Part shown: positions 9,034-17,385 of the stretch, piece after piece
How the letters are laid out: every line of letters begins with the position of its first letter
Position numbering within the stretch: position 1 is the first letter of the stretch
NCBI RefSeq assembly: GCF_025717065.2
Contig: NZ_JAOVZO020000020.1
Location: 372,001-436,000 of the forward strand
DNA from: Tahibacter soli
Lineage (GTDB): Bacteria > Pseudomonadota > Gammaproteobacteria > Xanthomonadales > Rhodanobacteraceae
DNA: 64,000 nucleotides
Reading direction: 5' to 3'
The notes under the pieces: model-generated
Databases searched by the model: none
What the model saw: the letters and a program-made list of their open reading frames with translations, nothing else
Told to the model about the DNA's origin: nothing
Made by a program: the position numbers and the translations under genes

Positions 9034-9069
9034 CCCAAAACGCAAGCTGCGCCGTGGCGGCGCAGCTTG
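9034..9069 (-). terminator. hairpin with T-run between acpP and fabF
   Basis: A perfect 12-bp stem (9043-9054 with 9058-9069, loop of 3) is followed on the minus strand by GCGTTTTGGG. It lies just after the acpP stop and before fabF, so it may end most acpP transcripts and let only part read into fabF, giving excess carrier protein. Confidence 0.65.
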
Positions 9070-9090
9070 TCGTTCGAGTTGTACTCGACA

Positions 9091-9330
9091 TCAGGCCTTG
9101 ACGTGCGCCTTGATGTAGTCGACCGCCTGCTGCACGGTCGTGATCTTCTCGGCCTCTTCGTCCGGAATCTCGCACTCGAACTCTTCTTCCAGAGCCATCA
9201 CCAGCTCTACGGTATCGAGGGAGTCGGCGCCGAGATCGTCCACGAACGAGGCGTTCTGGGTGACTTCGTCTTCTTTGACGCCGAGTTGTTCGACGACGAT
9301 CTTCTTGACGCGTTCTTCGATGCTGCTCAT
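9091..9330 (-). CDS. acpP: acyl carrier protein
   Basis: Acidic 79-residue acyl carrier protein that holds acyl chains on a 4'-phosphopantetheine arm during fatty acid synthesis. The attachment serine is S37 in [12 protein letters not shown]. Length and sequence are typical of gammaproteobacterial AcpP. ATG at 9330 gives the standard MSSIEERV start. A gap of about 300 bp upstream, before the fabG stop, leaves room for a promoter of its own; a TACAAT hexamer at 9498-9503 on the minus strand is a possible -10 box without a good -35. Confidence 0.97.
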   Translation of the reverse strand: MSSIEERVKKIVVEQLGVKEDEVTQNASFVDDLGADSLDTVELVMALEEEFECEIPDEEAEKITTVQQAVDYIKAHVKA

Positions 9331-9628
9331 GTGTGCGACTACCTCCCGACAGGGAATTGATCCAAAAGGAAAGAAGTGGCTTCCTGCCAATGTATCTTCG
9401 CGCCCGGCGTGTGGCGCATTACCGCTCCGGTCTTCACCCCCGGGGCGCGCCGCGTCTGACTGCGGCCGCGCTTCCATGGCGTCATGAAACCGCGCGGATT
9501 GTAGAGGAATCGGGACGGTGCAGCTAGGTACGGGCGTTTGAAGCCTGCATTGTCGCAACTTGTTGTTTCGTCAGGCCGCGCCAGCGCGGCTCAACGCCGC
9601 GATCGGCCGCCTGAACGCCGCGAATCCG

Positions 9629-10375
9629 TCACGCCATGTACATGCCGCCGTTGACGTGCAGGGTTTCGCCGGTGATCCACGCCGCGCCCGGCGACGCCAG
9701 GAACGCCACCGCGTTGGCGATGTCGTCGGGCTGGCCGAGGCGGCCGAGCGCGATCTGGCCGAGCAGCGCCGTGCGCTGTTCTTCCGGCAGCGCGCGCGTC
9801 ATGTCGGTATCGATGAAGCCCGGCGCGACGACGTTGACGGTCACGCCGCGCGAACCGATTTCGCGCGCGAGCGATTTCGAGAACGCGATGATGCCGGCCT
9901 TCGCCGCCGCGTAGTTCGCCTGACCGGGATTGCCGGTCACGCCGATCACCGAGGCGATGTTGACGATGCGCCCCTTGCGCGCCTTCATCATGCCGCGCAT
10001 CACCGCTTTGGACGTGCGGTAGACCGAGCTCAGGTTGGTGTCGAGGATCGCGTTCCAGTCGTCGTCCTTCATGCGCATCAGCAGCTGGTCGCGCGTGATG
10101 CCGGCGTTGTTGACGAGGATCGAGACCGCGCCGAATTCCTTGCCGATCGCGTCGATCAGCGCGTCGACGGCGGCGCCGTCGGTGACGTCGAGCACGCGGC
10201 CCGCGCCGCCGTGCGCGGCGAGCGCCTCGCCGATCGCGGCCGCGCCCGCGGCGCTCGTCGCCGTGCCGATCACTTTCGCGCCTTCGGCCGCGAGACGCTG
10301 CGCGATCGCCGCGCCGATGCCGCGGCTGGCGCCGGTCACGAGCGCGATTTCGCCTTGCAGTTGCTGCTGGGTCAT
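9629..10375 (-). CDS. fabG: 3-oxoacyl-ACP reductase
   Basis: NADPH-dependent short-chain dehydrogenase (248 residues) reducing 3-oxoacyl-ACP to 3-hydroxyacyl-ACP. GASRGIG at residues 15-21 binds the cofactor; NNAG follows; the catalytic set is S142, Y155 and K159 (YAAAK). It ends in the typical TLHVNGGMYMA. The ATG at 10375 overlaps the fabD stop (ATGA). Confidence 0.96.
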   Translation of the reverse strand: MTQQQLQGEIALVTGASRGIGAAIAQRLAAEGAKVIGTATSAAGAAAIGEALAAHGGAGRVLDVTDGAAVDALIDAIGKEFGAVSILVNNAGITRDQLLMRMKDDDWNAILDTNLSSVYRTSKAVMRGMMKARKGRIVNIASVIGVTGNPGQANYAAAKAGIIAFSKSLAREIGSRGVTVNVVAPGFIDTDMTRALPEEQRTALLGQIALGRLGQPDDIANAVAFLASPGAAWITGETLHVNGGMYMA

Positions 10376-11328
10376 CCGTTGTCTCCTTGGCGCCAGTCGG
10401 CGAGCGCTTGTTCGAGGTCGGCGGGCGCACCGAGCGCGCGCGATTCGACGCTCTTGTCGATGCGTTTGATCAGACCGCCGAGCACCTTGCCCGGACCGCA
10501 TTCGGCCGCGCGCGTCGCGCCGTTCGCCGCGAGGCGCTGCACGCACTGCGTCCAGCGCACCGGCAGGAACAGCTGGCGCTTCAGCGCATCGCGGATCGCG
10601 TCGAGCGTGTCGTGCGCGACGGCGTCGGCGTTCTGCACGACTGGAATGGCCGGCAGCGACCACGCGAGCGAGGCCATGCGTTCGGCGAGTCGATCGGCCG
10701 CATCGGTCATCAGCGCGCAATGCGACGGCACGCTCACGGCGAGTTTCACGGCCTTCTTCACGCCGAGTTCGGCGAGGCGCGCGATCGCGCGATCGACCGC
10801 CGCGGCATGGCCGGCAATGACGAGCTGGCCCGGCGAGTTGTAGTTCGCCGCGGAAACGATCTCGTCGCCGGCGACTTCGGCGCAGACTTCCGCGATCGTC
10901 GCGTCGTCGCCGCCGAGGATCGCCGCCATCGCGCCGACGCCGGCCGGCACCGCGGCCTGCATCAGGCGGCCGCGTTCGGCGACGAGCGCCGCGGCGTCGG
11001 CCAGCGACAGCGCGCCGGCGCACACGAGCGCGGAATATTCGCCGAGGCTGTGGCCGGCGAACTGCGCCGGCGCGGCGCCGCCGCGCGCGCGCCAGATGCG
11101 CCACACGGCGACCGACGCGGCCAGGAGTGCCGGCTGCGTGTTTTCGGTGCGGTTGAGTTCGTCGTCGGGACCGCCCTGCGCGAGCGCCCACAGATCCTTG
11201 CCGACGCCGGCGGAAGCCTCTTCGAACGTCTGCGCGACGAGCGGTTCGGCCGCCGCGAGTTCGGCCAGCATGCCGACCGACTGCGAGCCCTGCCCCGGAA
11301 AAACGAACGCGAGTGAACTATCGGACAT
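10372..11328 (-). CDS. fabD: malonyl-CoA:ACP transacylase
   Basis: Transfers malonyl from CoA to AcpP to supply the fatty acid elongation cycle. The 318-residue protein starts with the family motif FVFPGQGSQ. The nucleophile is S94 in GHSLGEYSA, and the partner histidine is H203 in VPSHCALM. It lies between fabH and fabG with stop/start overlap on its 3' side. Confidence 0.96.
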   Translation of the reverse strand: MSDSSLAFVFPGQGSQSVGMLAELAAAEPLVAQTFEEASAGVGKDLWALAQGGPDDELNRTENTQPALLAASVAVWRIWRARGGAAPAQFAGHSLGEYSALVCAGALSLADAAALVAERGRLMQAAVPAGVGAMAAILGGDDATIAEVCAEVAGDEIVSAANYNSPGQLVIAGHAAAVDRAIARLAELGVKKAVKLAVSVPSHCALMTDAADRLAERMASLAWSLPAIPVVQNADAVAHDTLDAIRDALKRQLFLPVRWTQCVQRLAANGATRAAECGPGKVLGGLIKRIDKSVESRALGAPADLEQALADWRQGDNG

Positions 11329-11364
11329 AGTATTCTTTTGGTTTTTGTCGAAACCCGACGCGGC

Positions 11365-12336
11365 TCAGTAGCGAACGAGCGCCGAGCCCCAGGTGAAGCC
11401 GCCGCCGAACGCTTCGATCAGCAGAAGCTGGCCGCGCTGCACCTTGCCCGAGCGCACCGCGTAGTCGAGCGCGAGCGGCACCGAGCCGGACGACGTGTTG
11501 CCGTGCTTGTCGACCGTGACGATGACGCGATCCATCGGCATGTCGAGGCGCTTGGCGGTGGCCTGGATGATGCGCAGGTTCGCCTGATGCGGAATCAGCC
11601 AGTCGATCGCGGACTTCGAAAGATCGTTCGCCGCGAGCGTTTCCTCGACGACCGCATCGAGCGTCTTGACCGCGACCTTGAACACGTCGCTGCCGGCCAT
11701 CAGCACGCGCACGCCGGCGTTCTTCTCTTCCGGCTTGAAACCGACCGAGACGCCGACGGGGTTCCACAACAGCTCCTTGTACGCGCCGTCGGCGTGCAGG
11801 TGCGTGGAGATGATGCCGGGCTCGGTGTCGGCCGTGAGCACCACGGCGCCGGCGCCGTCGCCGAACAGCACGCAGGTGGCGCGGTCGGACCAGTCGAGCA
11901 TGCGCGTGAGCGTTTCGGCGCCGACGACGAGCGCCTTGCGCGCGGCGCCGGAGCGGATGAACTTGTCGGCGACGGACAGCGCGTAGACGAAGCCCGAGCA
12001 CGCGGCGTTGACGTCGAACGCGGCGCAGCCGTTCGCGCCCAGGCGATGCTGCAGGAGACACGCTGTCGACGGAAAGATGAGATCGGGCGTGGTCGTGCCG
12101 ACGATCAGAAGATCGATCTCGGACGCCTTGACGCCGGCGGCCTCGAGCGCGGCGAGCGCCGCCTGCTCGGCGAGGTCGCACGTGGTCTGGCCTTCCGCGG
12201 CGACGTGGCGCTGGCGGATGCCGGTGCGCGTCTGGATCCATTCGTCGCTCGTGTCGACGAGTTTTTCCAGATCGGCGTTGGTCAGGATCTTTTCCGGCAG
12301 ATAGCTGCCGGTGCCCGCGATGCGTGAGTGGATCAG
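11365..12336 (-). CDS. fabH: 3-oxoacyl-ACP synthase III, apparent CTG start
   Basis: Initiating condensing enzyme (acetyl-CoA plus malonyl-ACP). The catalytic residues are C113 (NAACSGF), H250 (IPHQANLRI) and N280 (DKHGNTSSG), matching E. coli C112/H244/N274. The open frame has no ATG or GTG near the family N-terminus ([14 protein letters not shown]). CTG at 12336 gives 323 residues, the family length, and has GAGGA seven bases upstream. TTG at 12405 would add 23 residues with a weaker GGA. Which is used cannot be settled from sequence alone. E. coli has plsX between rpmF and fabH; it is not here. Confidence 0.93.
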   Translation of the reverse strand: MIHSRIAGTGSYLPEKILTNADLEKLVDTSDEWIQTRTGIRQRHVAAEGQTTCDLAEQAALAALEAAGVKASEIDLLIVGTTTPDLIFPSTACLLQHRLGANGCAAFDVNAACSGFVYALSVADKFIRSGAARKALVVGAETLTRMLDWSDRATCVLFGDGAGAVVLTADTEPGIISTHLHADGAYKELLWNPVGVSVGFKPEEKNAGVRVLMAGSDVFKVAVKTLDAVVEETLAANDLSKSAIDWLIPHQANLRIIQATAKRLDMPMDRVIVTVDKHGNTSSGSVPLALDYAVRSGKVQRGQLLLIEAFGGGFTWGSALVRY

Positions 12337-12463
12337 AGCCGTGTCCTCGGAAATTTCCGCGCGAGCGGAGTGCCGGGCAAGCGCCGCGCCTTCACGCGGG
12401 CGCAAACGAATTCCGGCGCCGCAGCGCCGGAATCTTATCGGTCAGGCCGTGTGGCCCGAACGA

Positions 12464-12658
12464 TCAATCTTCGGACGGAACCGTCGACTTCGTGTCGATG
12501 ACCTTGCGGCCGCGGTAGTAGCCGTCCTTCGTGATGTGATGACGAATGTGGACCTCGCCCGACGTCGGGTCGGTCGACAGCTGCTTGGCCGTCAGCGCAT
12601 CGTGCGAACGGCGCATGCCGCGGGTCGACGGGGTCTTGCGGGATTTCTGAACTGCCAT
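12464..12658 (-). CDS. rpmF: 50S ribosomal protein L32
   Basis: Large-subunit ribosomal protein L32 of 64 residues. The N-terminus [20 protein letters not shown] and the [14 protein letters not shown] segment are diagnostic. The zinc-binding cysteines found in some bacterial L32 proteins are absent, as in the cysteine-free form of other proteobacteria. It lies between yceD and fabH as in most gammaproteobacteria. Confidence 0.97.
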   Translation of the reverse strand: MAVQKSRKTPSTRGMRRSHDALTAKQLSTDPTSGEVHIRHHITKDGYYRGRKVIDTKSTVPSED

Positions 12659-12717
12659 GGGAACTCTCCAAAAACGCTGTTGCTCGGTCCGGGCGTCCGG
12701 AGCGGCCGATGCCGCGC

Positions 12718-13230
12718 CTACCCGCTTTTCTTCAGTCGATCCAGAACGGCGAACGGATTGCCCCGCTCCGGTTCGGGCGCTTCGTCAGGCCCGGTCGACC
12801 AGCTTGCCTCGGACTCTTCGAGACCGGGCTTGACCGCAATCAGCGGCAAGGCCAGCAGCAATTCGTCCTCGATCACGTCGGCAGGATTGAACTCGGCGGA
12901 TTCGAGCAGCAGCGGCTCGTAACCCGGCGGCAGTCCCGCCTCTTCCTCTTCCCGCACGATCAGCCCCAGACGGGTGTCGATCGCGACGGGCAATGCAAAC
13001 GGCTCCAGCGAGCGCTGGCACGTCAAACGCAACTCGGTTCGCGCACGGATCGCGAAGAACGCCACACCGAGCTCGTCGCGGCCGAATTCCACGTCGTAGT
13101 CGACCGTTCCGGTCGGGTCCGCGAGGGCTTCGACGAGACGCGAGAGGCCGGCGACCGGCAGGCTGCCCTGGAACGTGCGCCGCGCGGTAACCATGCGCCA
13201 GGCGTCCACCGTGTCAGGAATCGCTTGCAT
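12718..13230 (-). CDS. yceD: YceD/DUF177 family protein
   Basis: A 170-residue member of the DUF177/YceD family found next to rpmF in most bacteria. Its role is poorly defined; plant homologues have been linked to 23S rRNA maturation. The acidic, leucine-rich C-terminal half ([20 protein letters not shown]) and the CQRSLEPF segment are typical. ATG at 13230 was preferred over TTG at 13254 because GAGG stands eight bases upstream of it. It is the first gene of the minus-strand unit, 80 bases downstream of a good promoter. Confidence 0.9.
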   Translation of the reverse strand: MQAIPDTVDAWRMVTARRTFQGSLPVAGLSRLVEALADPTGTVDYDVEFGRDELGVAFFAIRARTELRLTCQRSLEPFALPVAIDTRLGLIVREEEEAGLPPGYEPLLLESAEFNPADVIEDELLLALPLIAVKPGLEESEASWSTGPDEAPEPERGNPFAVLDRLKKSG

Positions 13231-13308
13231 TGCTACAACCTCGCTCTCGGCCAAACAGCGGGCGCGGACGCGTGACGATCGCGGCCGGTAGCGCAGAGTG
13301 GGCGCGCG

Positions 13309-13337
13309 AGAATAGGTTCCGCGCGCCCGGAAGTCAA
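13309..13337 (-). promoter_or_regulatory. sigma70-type promoter of the yceD-rpmF-fab unit
   Basis: On the minus strand TTGACT (13332-13337) and TATTCT (13309-13314) are separated by 17 bases, about 80 bases before the yceD ATG. This is the best promoter match in the divergent gap between yceD and the small membrane protein gene. Confidence 0.65.
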
Positions 13338-13445
13338 CCGAAAACAGCGCCCGGCCCGTAACTTAGGCGGTTTTGCCGCGTATTGCGGCGGTTTACGCCC
13401 GGTCGGGCGTTCGGGCAGACTGCGCGCATTGTACAGGCTGAACGA

Positions 13446-13871
13446 ATGACGTATTTCATTGTAATCGCTGCGGTGCTGTCGCTGGGCGGTATCGCGTTCG
13501 CGCTGCGCGAGCGCCGCTGGCGCCGCCGCGAAACGGCGATCCGCGCGCTGCTCGACGGCGCCGACGCGCTGGAACGCCAGCTCCTGACCTGCCGCGAACG
13601 CATGCAGACGCTGCGCGGCATGCTGCAGGACCTGCCCGAGGAAATGATCGTCGACGCCGACGAGGCGCTGACCGCCGACGACAAGGTCCAGGCCGCGCTG
13701 CGCGACCTGTTGCAGCACCGGCTGTGGATCAAGCAGCACGCCGTCGACGCGGCCCAGCCCGAACTCGACAACGCGGTGGCCGCGCTGCGCCAGTCGCACC
13801 GCGCGATGGACGAGCAGCTCGACCGGCTGGCCGACATCACGCAGGCGCTGCAGGAGGCGCAGGGGCGATGA
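13446..13871 (+). CDS. small membrane-anchored coiled-coil protein, unknown function
   Basis: A 141-residue protein not recognised as a named family. It begins with one membrane segment (residues 2-20, FIVIAAVLSLGGIAFAL) followed by a basic stretch and a long charged helical region with likely coiled coil (heptad-like ALERQLLTCRERMQTLRGML and MDEQLDRLADITQALQEA). ATG at 13446 is used; its stop overlaps the maf start (ATGA), so the two are probably co-translated. Divergent from yceD. Confidence 0.7.
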   Translation: MTYFIVIAAVLSLGGIAFALRERRWRRRETAIRALLDGADALERQLLTCRERMQTLRGMLQDLPEEMIVDADEALTADDKVQAALRDLLQHRLWIKQHAVDAAQPELDNAVAALRQSHRAMDEQLDRLADITQALQEAQGR

Positions 13872-14476
13872 CGACGCCGGTATCGCTCGACAACGTCGAT
13901 CTCGTGCTCGGTTCGACGTCGCGCTATCGCGCCGACCTGCTGCGCAGGCTGACGCCGCGGTTTCGCCAGGTCGCGCCGCACGTCGACGAGACGCGCCTCG
14001 ACGGCGAAGCGCCGCGCGCGCTCGCGACGCGGCTGGCGCGCGCGAAGGCGCATGCCGTCGCGCAGACGAGCCCCGGCGCGCTCGTGATCGGCTCGGACCA
14101 GGTCGCGGCGTTCGACGATCGCGTGCTCGGCAAGCCGGGCACGGTCGAAAACGCGCGCGCGCAGCTCGCCGCGTGCGGCGGCCGGAGCGTCGAATTCTTC
14201 ACGGCGCTCGCGCTCGTCGATGCGCGCGGCAGCGAGGCTCGCGTGTTCGAAGCGCTCGATGTCACGCGCGTGGCGTTTCGGGCGCTGACGGCCCACGAGA
14301 TCGAACGCTACGTCGAACGCGAAAACCCGCTCGACTGCGCCGGCAGCTTCAAGTCGGAAGGGCTCGGCATCGCGCTGTTCGAACGCATCGAGAACGACGA
14401 TCCGAGCGCGCTCGTGGGATTGCCGCTGATAGCGCTCGCGCGGTTGTTGCGCGAGGCGGGTGTGGAGGTGCTGTGA
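13868..14476 (+). CDS. maf: Maf-like nucleotide pyrophosphatase, YceF type
   Basis: Septum-formation Maf family protein of 202 residues that hydrolyses modified nucleoside triphosphates. GSTSRYRADLL near the N-terminus and VIGSDQVA are the signatures; SDQ rather than SDT, and GSTSRYR, point to the YceF subgroup, which in E. coli prefers m7GTP. That substrate is by family analogy. In many gammaproteobacteria yceF lies on the opposite strand next to yceD-rpmF, as here. Confidence 0.9.
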   Translation: MTTPVSLDNVDLVLGSTSRYRADLLRRLTPRFRQVAPHVDETRLDGEAPRALATRLARAKAHAVAQTSPGALVIGSDQVAAFDDRVLGKPGTVENARAQLAACGGRSVEFFTALALVDARGSEARVFEALDVTRVAFRALTAHEIERYVERENPLDCAGSFKSEGLGIALFERIENDDPSALVGLPLIALARLLREAGVEVL

Positions 14477-15750
14477 GGCACGCGCGAAACCTGATTCTCG
14501 TTGTCGCGCTGCTGCTGCAGGCGTGCGACGGTTCGACCGTGGAGTTCCCGCAAGTGCAGCCGACCCTCGACGTCAACGGTTCCGACACCGTCATCGACAT
14601 CGCCGCGACGCTTGCGGCACTCGACCGGCATTTCGATCCGCGCGGCAAACGCGCCGAAGCCTTGTCGCCGGAACGCATCGACGCGCTGGAACGCGAACTG
14701 CCATGCCCGCTTCCGACGCCGTTGCGCGCAATGTACGGATGGCGTGACGGTATCGAACACTTCGTTCCCGGCTACGACTGGCTGCCGCTCGATCAGGTCG
14801 TCCAGGAATCGAAGCGACTGCGACGCTACGCGGACAAGGTGTCCAAGGACGGTTGGTTGCGCACGCACCTGCCGCTGGGGATGCTCGACGCCAAGGAATA
14901 CCTCCTGCTCGATTGCGGCGGATCGCAGACGATCGCGCGGTACTTTTCCGAGGACGGCGATCGATCGATACGCTATCGCGGAATCGGCCATCTGCTCGCG
15001 GTAACGCTCGCCGCCTACGACAACGGCGGCTACCGCTACAACGGACGCCATCTCGACGCATCGCCGACCCTGGTCAAGCAAGCGTTCGACCGCTACGCGC
15101 TCGACGGCGAACGGCGCGCCGCGGAGGTGGCCTGGCACCAGCTCGAACTCGGATTGCGCAACGCCAGCGGCGGGCGGCTTTCGATGTTCCTGCAAAATGC
15201 GCAAGAACTTGGCGACGCGCGTGCGGTACCCGTGCTGATCGAGCGGTTGCGGACGGCAAAAGACGAGGACGCCGCGCTCATCGCCTCCACGCTCGGCGAA
15301 CTTCGGGCAGCCCAGGCGCTTCCGGAACTCGACGCGATGCTGGGACACGCTTCGCCGAAGATTCGCAACTTCGCCGCGCTGTCGATTGGCCGCATCGGGG
15401 CGCCCCTGCCGTCTTCGACGATCGACAAACTCATCGCCCTTCTCGACGACCCGGACGACCTCGTCAAGCTCAGCGCGATCGAATCGCTCGGTACCTCGGG
15501 CTCGCCCCGTGCGCTCGAGCCGCTGATCCAGCGGCTGCCGACGAGCCGACGAGGCATCCAGTTTGCGATCGTCTACGCGCTGGTCGAACTGCGCGACAAG
15601 TCCGCGCTGACGGCGCTGCGACAGCTGCAGGCCGATCTCGCGAACGCGGACCCGAACGAACCGCTCAAGGGCGGCACACGCGGCGCCGATCTGACGCCAC
15701 GGCAGCTCAAGGCTGTCGTCGACCAGGCGATCGGGGATCTCGGCGGCTAA
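14473..15750 (+). CDS. lipoprotein with SMI1/KNR4-like domain and HEAT repeats
   Basis: A 425-residue predicted lipoprotein: signal segment LILVVALLLQAC with the lipobox cysteine at about residue 19. Residues about 65-190 resemble the SMI1/KNR4 fold (LPTPLRAMYGWRDG, then FVPGYDWLPLDQ). Residues about 220-400 contain HEAT-like repeats (ARAVPVLIERLRTAKDEDAA; ALEPLIQRLPT). The start is GTG at 14473 overlapping the maf stop (GTGA) with GGAGG four bases upstream. SMI1/KNR4 proteins are often toxin immunity proteins and HEAT repeats bind proteins, but no toxin gene is nearby and function is unknown. Confidence 0.78.
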   Translation: MRHARNLILVVALLLQACDGSTVEFPQVQPTLDVNGSDTVIDIAATLAALDRHFDPRGKRAEALSPERIDALERELPCPLPTPLRAMYGWRDGIEHFVPGYDWLPLDQVVQESKRLRRYADKVSKDGWLRTHLPLGMLDAKEYLLLDCGGSQTIARYFSEDGDRSIRYRGIGHLLAVTLAAYDNGGYRYNGRHLDASPTLVKQAFDRYALDGERRAAEVAWHQLELGLRNASGGRLSMFLQNAQELGDARAVPVLIERLRTAKDEDAALIASTLGELRAAQALPELDAMLGHASPKIRNFAALSIGRIGAPLPSSTIDKLIALLDDPDDLVKLSAIESLGTSGSPRALEPLIQRLPTSRRGIQFAIVYALVELRDKSALTALRQLQADLANADPNEPLKGGTRGADLTPRQLKAVVDQAIGDLGG

Positions 15751-17369
15751 GGCTCCGGCGAACCGGTTTGCGTCGCAGACCGGTCGACTTCCGTACCGCA
15801 CGATGCCTCGCCTGCCCGCGGCACCCGCCCGCGATACCACGCGAACACCTTGCGCCCGCCGTACATCGTCAGCCGCTCGACCGGCGTCAGTCCGGCGACG
15901 CGGCGGCACAGGCTCGCGAGCCACGCCGGCTTGTCGCGTTCGCGGCCGGCCGACTCCTCGACCACGAGCAGCACCGCGCGGCCCGGCGCATCGGCGAGCG
16001 CCGCCTCGTCGCGACGCCACAGCGCGAGCTGCGGCGCGCGACCGTGCTTCGTGTTGAGCTTGTGGTCGAGCGCGTAGACGGTTTCGCCGCCGTCGTAGCG
16101 GAAGTCGAGTTCCGCCGCGAGCAGGAAATTGTCGGCGACGAGCGCGGCATCGCCGTGTTCGGCGCGCAGCGCGTCGAGATGCACGCGCGTGCGCGCGGCG
16201 GCTTCGCGCCAGCCGACGAAGTTTTCCGGAAACGCCTTGACGTCGGCGAGCTTCCCCGCGAGCGACGGCTGCGCCGCGGCGGCGAGATAGCCGAGCGCGA
16301 CCGCGCTGCCGACCGCCGCGAGCGCGAGCGCCGCGGCGAACAAATACCGGTTTCCACGACGCCGCAAATCGAGCACGACCGGCAGCGCGACGAGCGCCGG
16401 CACGTAGCCCGGCAGCGGCCAGTGCACGCGAAAGCGCACGTCGTCGGCGAACAGGCCGAACGCGAAGTAGCCGCCGACGAGCACGATGCCGGTCCACGCG
16501 AACACGGCCCAGTGCGCGGCCTCGCCGCGCCGCCGCCAGCACCGCCACAGCGCGTAAAGCATCAGCGCGTACAGCAGCGGCGTCGACACGATCGCCTGTT
16601 CGAGCGGCTGCACGAGCGCGTCGGGCTGGAACCGCCAGGGATGCCGGTCGACGAGCTGGAACGTCGCACCCGACCAGTGGTGCCGCGCGTTGAACACGAC
16701 GAGCGGAACCAGCCCCACCACGCCGAGCGCGAGCGCGAGCCACAGGCCGGGCCGGCGCCAGGCGGGACGGCCGAACGCGCTCGCCGCGAGCACCGCGAGG
16801 CCGGCCGGCAGCAACATCGCGGCGCGGTAGTGGCTGAGCCACGCGAGTGCGAGCGCGACGCCCAGCACCAGCCAGTCGGCCGGCCGGTCGCGTCCGATCC
16901 CGTCGCGTCCCAGCGCGCGCACGAGTGCGCCGAGCGCGAGCACGGTCGCGAACGTCAGCGGCACGTCGGGCAGCGCGAGCGCGCCGAGCGTGGCGCCGAG
17001 CGGCAGCAGCATCCACGCGATGCCGGCGAGCGCGCCGGCGCGCTCGCCGAACGTGCGCGCGCCGAGGCGGTACACGAGCACCGGTATCGCCGCGCCCAGC
17101 GCGAGGAACGCGCTGCGCATGCCGAACTCGCCGTGGCCGCAGACCGCTTCGCCGAAGCGGATCAGCCACGCGGTCAGCGGCGGCAGGTCGGTGTACGACC
17201 ACGCGAGCGCGCGGCTCTCCTGCCAGTAGAACGCCTCGTCGCCGAACGGCGCGAGCGTCGCGGCGATCCACACCTTGATCGCGAGCGACGCCGCCCAAAT
17301 CGTCCAAAACGAGAACGCCGCGTCTCGCCGCGCGTCATCGTTGCGCTCTACACTCGGATCACCCTGCAC
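15747..17369 (-). CDS. PMT/ArnT-like membrane glycosyltransferase
   Basis: A 540-residue polytopic inner-membrane protein with about ten hydrophobic segments. Early in the sequence GDEAFYWQESRALAWSYTD is the hallmark of GT39/GT83 (PMT_2) enzymes, where the acidic residues bind the metal and the polyprenyl-linked sugar donor; PPLTAWLIR follows. Such enzymes transfer sugars from polyprenyl phosphate to lipid A, glycans or proteins in the periplasm; the acceptor here is unknown. GTG at 17369 is the most likely start, 16 bases from the divergent moxR ATG. Its 3' end overlaps the SMI1-HEAT gene by four bases. Confidence 0.83.
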   Translation of the reverse strand: MQGDPSVERNDDARRDAAFSFWTIWAASLAIKVWIAATLAPFGDEAFYWQESRALAWSYTDLPPLTAWLIRFGEAVCGHGEFGMRSAFLALGAAIPVLVYRLGARTFGERAGALAGIAWMLLPLGATLGALALPDVPLTFATVLALGALVRALGRDGIGRDRPADWLVLGVALALAWLSHYRAAMLLPAGLAVLAASAFGRPAWRRPGLWLALALGVVGLVPLVVFNARHHWSGATFQLVDRHPWRFQPDALVQPLEQAIVSTPLLYALMLYALWRCWRRRGEAAHWAVFAWTGIVLVGGYFAFGLFADDVRFRVHWPLPGYVPALVALPVVLDLRRRGNRYLFAAALALAAVGSAVALGYLAAAAQPSLAGKLADVKAFPENFVGWREAAARTRVHLDALRAEHGDAALVADNFLLAAELDFRYDGGETVYALDHKLNTKHGRAPQLALWRRDEAALADAPGRAVLLVVEESAGRERDKPAWLASLCRRVAGLTPVERLTMYGGRKVFAWYRGRVPRAGEASCGTEVDRSATQTGSPEP

Positions 17370-17385
17370 GCCGCATCCTTCGCCT

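Noticed and set aside
6757..9360. An 867-codon open frame on the plus strand, antisense to pabB, fabF and acpP
   Set aside because: Its product is arginine/histidine-rich low-complexity sequence typical of the antisense frame of GC-rich genes, and it covers well-supported genes.
9575..9590. Terminator after fabG (GCCGCGC/GCGCGGC hairpin)
   Set aside because: The loop has only two bases and no T-run follows on the minus strand.
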